From: Streptomyces sp. JH34
GTDB lineage: Bacteria; Actinomycetota; Actinomycetes; Streptomycetales; Streptomycetaceae
Assembly: GCF_029428875.1 (NCBI RefSeq)
Contig: NZ_JAJSOO010000001.1
Coordinates: 6,296,501 to 6,360,500 of the forward strand
Length of the DNA: 64,000 nt
Reading direction: 5' to 3'
Below the pieces are notes generated by a model, which was not told the origin of the DNA, searched no databases, and saw nothing but the letters and a program-made list of their open reading frames with translations. This document shows, piece after piece, positions 59,797-64,000 of this stretch (its first letter is position 1; the number at the start of each line of letters is the position of its first letter). The translations under genes and the position numbers were made by a program.

Positions 59797-61773
59797 ATGA
59801 CCTCAGCAGCCGGCGAAGCCCCCCTCTGGCAGCCCCAGCCCGAACGCGTCGAGGCCGCCGCCGTCACCCGCTTCCAGCGATGGGCGGCCGAGCACCACGG
59901 AGCGCCCGCCGACGGCGGGTACGCGGCACTGCACCGCTGGTCGGTCGACGAGCTCGACACCTTCTGGAAGGCCGTGGCCGACTGGTTCGACGTACGCTTC
60001 TCCACCCCGTACGAAACCGTCATCGGCGACCGCACCATGCCCGGTGCCCAGTGGTTCCCCGGCGCCACCCTCAACTACGCCGAGCACGCCCTGCGCACCG
60101 CCGACGACCCGCTCCGGGCGGACGCCCCCGCCCTGCTGTACGTCGACGAGACCCACACCCAGGCAGCGGTCAGCTGGTCCGAACTCCGGCGCCAGGTCGC
60201 CTCGCTGGCCACTGAACTCAGAGCGCTCGGCGTCACCCCGGGCGATCGGGTCAGTGGATACCTCCCCAACATCCCACAGGCCGTCGTCGCGTTCCTCGCG
60301 ACCGCCGCGGTGGGCGGGGTCTGGACCTCCTGCGCCCCCGATTTCGGCGCCCGCAGCGTCCTGGACCGGTTCCAGCAGGTCGAACCCGTCGTCCTGTTCA
60401 CCGTCGACGGCTACCGCTACGGCGGCAAGGAACACGACCGCACCGCCACCGTGGCCGAACTCCGGCGCGAACTCCCCACCCTGCGCGCGGTCGTCCACAT
60501 CCCGCTCCTCGGCACGGAAGCCCCCGAAGGCACCCTCGAATGGTCGGAGCTCACCGCCTCCGACGTCGAACCGGACTTCGAGCAGGTCCCCTTCGCGCAC
60601 CCCCTGTGGGTGCTGTACTCCTCCGGCACGACCGGCCTTCCGAAAGCGATCGTCCAGTCCCAGGGCGGGATCCTCCTCGAACACTTCAAGCAGATCGGGC
60701 TGCACTGCGACCTGGGCCCCGACGACCGCTTCTTCTGGTACACGTCCACCGGCTGGATGATGTGGAACTTCCTCGTCTCCGGCCTGCTCACCGGCACCAC
60801 CGTGGTGCTGTACGACGGCAGTCCCGGCCACCCCGACGTCAGCGCGCAGTGGCGCGTCGCCGAACAGACCGGCACGACCCTCTTCGGCACGTCGGCCGCC
60901 TATGTCATGGCCTGCCGGAAAGCAGGGGTCCACCCGGGCCGCGACCACGACCTCAGCCGCGTCCAGTGCGTCGCCACCACCGGCTCCCCGCTCCCACCCG
61001 ACGGCTTCCGCTGGCTGCACGACGAGGTGGCCGACGACCTGTGGATCGCCTCCGTCAGCGGCGGCACGGACGTCTGCAGCTGCTTCGCCGGCGCGGTACC
61101 CACCCTGCCGGTCCACATCGGCGAGCTCCAGGCCCCCTGTCTCGGCACCGACCTCCAGTCCTGGGACCCCGCGGGCAAACCGCTCACCGGCGAGGTCGGC
61201 GAGCTCGTCGTGGCCGCACCCATGCCGTCCATGCCCGTCCGGTTCTGGAACGACCCGGACGGCCGCCGCTACCACGACAGCTACTTCGACATGTATCCCG
61301 GCGTCTGGCGCCACGGAGACTGGATCACCCTCACCGAGCGCGGCTCGGTCGTCATCCACGGCCGCTCCGACTCCACCCTCAACAGGCAGGGTGTACGGAT
61401 GGGATCCGCCGACATCTACGAGGCCGTCGAGCGGCTCCCCGAGATCCGCGAGTCCCTCGTCATCGGCATCGAGGAGCCGGACGGCGGCTACTGGATGCCC
61501 CTGTTCGTCCACCTCACCGAGGGGGCCACGCTCGACGACGAGCTGCGCGACAGCATCAAGCGGACGATCCGCGAGAACCTCTCACCCCGTCATGTCCCGG
61601 ACGAAGTCATCGAGGTCCCCGGCATCCCGCACACCCTCACCGGCAAGCGCATCGAGGTTCCGGTCAAGCGACTCCTCCAGGGAACAGCCCTGGCCAAGGC
61701 GGTCAACCCGGGATCCGTCGACAACCTCGAACTCCTCCACTTCTACGAGGACCTGGCCCGCGAACGCCACTGA
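59797..61773 (+). CDS. aacS: acetoacetyl-CoA ligase
   Basis: 658 residues, matching AacS. 'TMPGAQWFPGATLNYAEHAL' is the family N-terminus. 'LWVLYSSGTTGLPKAIVQSQG' is the AMP-binding P-loop of the ANL superfamily. 'WMMWNFLVSGLLTGTT' and the 'GRSDSTLNRQGVRMGSADIY' hinge are also typical. It activates acetoacetate to its CoA ester, feeding ketone bodies into central metabolism. GGGAG lies 6 nt before the ATG at 59797. Confidence 0.92.
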   Translation: MTSAAGEAPLWQPQPERVEAAAVTRFQRWAAEHHGAPADGGYAALHRWSVDELDTFWKAVADWFDVRFSTPYETVIGDRTMPGAQWFPGATLNYAEHALRTADDPLRADAPALLYVDETHTQAAVSWSELRRQVASLATELRALGVTPGDRVSGYLPNIPQAVVAFLATAAVGGVWTSCAPDFGARSVLDRFQQVEPVVLFTVDGYRYGGKEHDRTATVAELRRELPTLRAVVHIPLLGTEAPEGTLEWSELTASDVEPDFEQVPFAHPLWVLYSSGTTGLPKAIVQSQGGILLEHFKQIGLHCDLGPDDRFFWYTSTGWMMWNFLVSGLLTGTTVVLYDGSPGHPDVSAQWRVAEQTGTTLFGTSAAYVMACRKAGVHPGRDHDLSRVQCVATTGSPLPPDGFRWLHDEVADDLWIASVSGGTDVCSCFAGAVPTLPVHIGELQAPCLGTDLQSWDPAGKPLTGEVGELVVAAPMPSMPVRFWNDPDGRRYHDSYFDMYPGVWRHGDWITLTERGSVVIHGRSDSTLNRQGVRMGSADIYEAVERLPEIRESLVIGIEEPDGGYWMPLFVHLTEGATLDDELRDSIKRTIRENLSPRHVPDEVIEVPGIPHTLTGKRIEVPVKRLLQGTALAKAVNPGSVDNLELLHFYEDLARERH

Positions 61774-61849
61774 TCGGGCCGTCGGCAGCCGCTGTCAGTC
61801 CCCCTGATTACTCTGAGTGAGCAACGATCCACAGCGCACAGGGGGACTC

Positions 61850-62764
61850 ATGGCGCACATCGAACAGAGCGGGCGAAGCCGGCGGCGCTCCGCACCATCC
61901 ATGCGACGCGCACTGCGCCGCGAAGCACCCAGCACCGTCGGCCTCCTGGTCGACGCCGAGGACTTCGCGGCCATGCGCCACTACCGGAGCTTCACCTTCG
62001 ACGACCACGAGGTCTACCTGCGACAGGTCGAGGGACTGCTGCGCACGCTCACGGCCCAGGGCATGCACACCACCGTCGCCCTCTTCGACCCCGAAGACTA
62101 CGCGGAGTTCTGTGCCGAATCGGGCCTCGATCCCGACGAACGCACGAGCCGCAGCCGCTTCACCGCCGAGATCGCCGCGGCCGGCGCCACTGTCGCCTAC
62201 ACCGGCCAGCCCATCGACACGCTGATCCCGCTCCTCGTCTCGCGTGCCGTCCGCCGCGCGACATGGGAGTACGCCACGATGCTGCTCTCCGGTCTCGGTG
62301 ACTGCGCCGACTGCGGGCAGGACGTCGGCAGGGCCGCCTTCGACCGGGCGTCCCACCTCCTGATGCGTCTGCTGGAGACGGCGGGGCCGGGCACCCACCA
62401 CGTCGTCTGCAGCACGCCCACCGACAACGAACAGCTCCTCGCCGTCCTCCACACCGCGCAGGACGCGGACGGCCCGGCACGCCTCTCCACCTCGGAGGGG
62501 GCGGAGTTCGCCACCGTGCTCGCCGTGGGAGTCGCGCTCGAGACACAGGGAGGCGTCGTACTGCGCACCACCGCTCCCGAGACCCCGGACCGGGTGCACG
62601 GCTGGCGCCTGCACCGGGGGAGCCTCGTCCCGCTCACGGCCGGCGAGGTGTTCAGCGCCTACTGCACCGACGCCGACACCGGCGAACCCGTGTCCCCGGA
62701 ATCCGGCGTCGAGTACTGCGCGGGGTTCGACCTCGGCACCGACGCACCGGAGGCCCATCACTGA
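61850..62764 (+). CDS. conserved hypothetical protein, possibly NYN/PIN-like
   Basis: 304 residues. After a basic N-terminus, 'STVGLLVDAEDFAAM' recalls the first strand and acidic residue of NYN/PIN-fold RNases, but the later acidic positions are not clear, so the call is weak. The rest shows no known motif ('DRVHGWRLHRGSLVPLTAGEVFSAYCTD...' near the end). ATG at 61850 is preferred because GGGGG lies just before it; a GTG at 61817 would add eleven residues. A TACTCT at 61809 may be the -10. It ends at a bidirectional hairpin next to ptsI. Confidence 0.6.
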   Translation: MAHIEQSGRSRRRSAPSMRRALRREAPSTVGLLVDAEDFAAMRHYRSFTFDDHEVYLRQVEGLLRTLTAQGMHTTVALFDPEDYAEFCAESGLDPDERTSRSRFTAEIAAAGATVAYTGQPIDTLIPLLVSRAVRRATWEYATMLLSGLGDCADCGQDVGRAAFDRASHLLMRLLETAGPGTHHVVCSTPTDNEQLLAVLHTAQDADGPARLSTSEGAEFATVLAVGVALETQGGVVLRTTAPETPDRVHGWRLHRGSLVPLTAGEVFSAYCTDADTGEPVSPESGVEYCAGFDLGTDAPEAHH

Positions 62765-62777
62765 CCCCTGACAGACC

Positions 62778-62813
62778 GAAGGGGTTCCCGCCACGACCGA
62801 CGGGAACCCCTTC
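62778..62813. terminator. bidirectional terminator
   Basis: A perfect 13-bp stem, GAAGGGGTTCCCG (62778-62790) with its complement (62801-62813), around a 10-nt loop lies between two convergent genes. Confidence 0.75.
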
Positions 62814-62840
62814 ACATCCGACCGCGTACGGCGGGCGTCC

Positions 62841-64000
62841 TCACTCGCCCGACAGCACCGCCTGCGCCGCGAGCCGCGCCTCGTCGGCGGAGTCCGCCGC
62901 CCGCGCGGCGGAGGCCGCGCGCTCGCACTGCGCGAGCGTGTGCTTCGCCAGCGTCGCCCGCACATAGGGAATGGACGCCGCACCCATCGACAGGGAGGTG
63001 ACACCCAGACCGGTCAGCACACACGCCAGGAGCGGGTCCGAAGCGGCCTCACCGCAGACACCACAGCTCTTGCCCTCCGCCCCGGCGGCCTCGGCCGAGA
63101 GCGCGACCAGGTCGAGCAGCGCGGGCTGCCACGGGTCCTGCAACCTGGACACGGCCCCCACCTGACGGTCGGCCGCGAAGGTGTACTGCGCCAGGTCGTT
63201 GGTGCCCAGCGACAGGAACTCCACCTCCTGCAGGATCGAGCGGGCACGGAGCGCGGCGGACGGAATCTCCACCATCGCTCCGAACTTCGCCTCCAGCCCG
63301 GCCTCACGGCAGGCGTCGGCGAACGCCTTCGCGTCGGCACGGTCGGCCACCATCGGGGCCATGACCTCGAGATACACGGGAAGGCCCTCGGCCGCCCGCG
63401 ACAGGGCGGTCAGCTGGGTCCGCAGAACGTCCGGGTGATCCAGCAGGCTACGCAGCCCCCGCACACCCAGCGCGGGGTTCGGCTCGTCGGCGGGCGTCAG
63501 GAAGTCCAGTGGCTTGTCCGCACCGGCGTCGAGCACCCGTACCACGACACGACCCTCGGGGAACGCCTCCAGCACCGCGCGGTAGGCCTCGACCTGCTTG
63601 TCCTCGGACGGCGCCTGCTTGCTGTCGTCCAGGAAGAGGAACTCCGTGCGGAACAGCCCGACGCCCTCGGCACCCGCCTCCAGGGCCGCCGGAACGTCAC
63701 CGGGACCACCGACATTGGCGAGCAGCGGCACCTTGTGACCGTCGGAGGTGGCTCCGGGACCGGTCACTGCCGACAACGCCGCCTTCCGGGCCGCAGACGC
63801 GCTCTCCATCTCGGCGCGCTTCTCCTGACTCGGCTCGACGAAGATCTCACCCGTGCTTCCGTCCACCGCCACGACCGTGCCCTCGGCGATCTCGCCGGCA
63901 CCGGGGAGAGCCACCACGGCCGGCACTCCGAGTGCCCGCGCGAGAATCGCGCTGTGACTGGTCGGTCCGCCCTCCTCCGTGACGAAGCCGAGGACCAGCG
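62841..64000 (-). CDS. ptsI: phosphoenolpyruvate-protein phosphotransferase (PTS enzyme I), C-terminal part
   Basis: The gene continues beyond the window edge, so only about 385 C-terminal residues are present. At the edge, the frame reads into 'EGGPTSHSAILARALGVPA', with the phosphorylated active-site His in TSHS. 'GVGLFRTEFLFLD' follows, and 'EVEFLSLGTNDLAQYTFAADR' and 'CGVCGEAASDPLLACVLTGLG' are PEP-binding and dimerisation signatures. Enzyme I takes phosphate from PEP and passes it to HPr for sugar uptake, including N-acetylglucosamine in Streptomyces. Confidence 0.95.
   Translation of the reverse strand, partial: LVLGFVTEEGGPTSHSAILARALGVPAVVALPGAGEIAEGTVVAVDGSTGEIFVEPSQEKRAEMESASAARKAALSAVTGPGATSDGHKVPLLANVGGPGDVPAALEAGAEGVGLFRTEFLFLDDSKQAPSEDKQVEAYRAVLEAFPEGRVVVRVLDAGADKPLDFLTPADEPNPALGVRGLRSLLDHPDVLRTQLTALSRAAEGLPVYLEVMAPMVADRADAKAFADACREAGLEAKFGAMVEIPSAALRARSILQEVEFLSLGTNDLAQYTFAADRQVGAVSRLQDPWQPALLDLVALSAEAAGAEGKSCGVCGEAASDPLLACVLTGLGVTSLSMGAASIPYVRATLAKHTLAQCERAASAARAADSADEARLAAQAVLSGE

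Overview
This window is high-GC chromosomal DNA from an actinomycete, almost certainly Streptomyces. The evidence is the very GC-rich third codon positions, the many GTG and TTG starts, a sigma-R-type promoter in front of rbpA, a polyprenol-monophosphomannose synthase gene (ppm1), a complete cvnABCD conservon, ptsI, a chitinase with streptomycete-type promoter repeats, and a rare TTA codon in a biosynthetic gene. No tRNA, rRNA, CRISPR array, transposase or integrase was seen.

Layout. 1-6.2 kb: the end of a CNNM/CorC-like membrane protein, a TPR-AAA+ ATPase, a small P-loop kinase, a Tat-exported C39-like peptidase and a TerD protein. 6.9-16.7 kb: a compact, apparently undescribed ribosomal-peptide (RiPP) cluster. 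It starts with a 53-residue precursor followed by a perfect 18-bp hairpin. Nine genes follow, most with overlapping stop and start codons: a ROX-type JmjC oxygenase, an arginase-fold hydrolase, a radical SAM/SPASM-like maturase, a second JmjC oxygenase, an aldo-keto reductase, a three-part ABC exporter and a PhyH-type oxygenase carrying a TTA codon. A GNAT acetyltransferase gene precedes the precursor and may belong. 16.7-27.3 kb: two more CorC-like proteins, a decayed LuxR/AAA regulator fragment, an FDH-like alcohol dehydrogenase, chitinase, acyl-CoA dehydrogenase, small hypotheticals, an Lrp regulator and a YtcJ-like amidohydrolase. 27.8-34.5 kb: ppm1, fxsA-like, rbpA, a UMF1-type MFS transporter, GDPD, and a yczE gene divergent from its MocR-type regulator.

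34.5-50 kb: an FtsK-like ATPase without the Walker A lysine next to a tiny membrane protein, an ankyrin protein, a putative 17-codon poly-cysteine leader ORF before a HEAT-repeat protein, a full-length 5-oxoprolinase, and a three-gene MukF/MukE/MukB-like (Wadjet JetABC-like) condensin operon with no JetD nuclease gene. 50-64 kb: a small membrane protein, cvnABCD, a DUF962 protein, a secreted VanX-like dipeptidase, a NUDIX hydrolase, a GH31 glucosidase, acetoacetyl-CoA ligase, a conserved hypothetical and the C-terminal part of ptsI.

The two strongest discovery candidates are the RiPP cluster and the JetD-less condensin operon. In the RiPP model, the precursor's C-terminal region contains one Arg next to His and Asn. 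The arginase-fold enzyme could convert that Arg to ornithine, the oxygenases could hydroxylate side chains, the radical SAM enzyme could form a crosslink or epimerise, and the ABC system would export the product. All functional assignments rest on motif reading alone; no searches were run.
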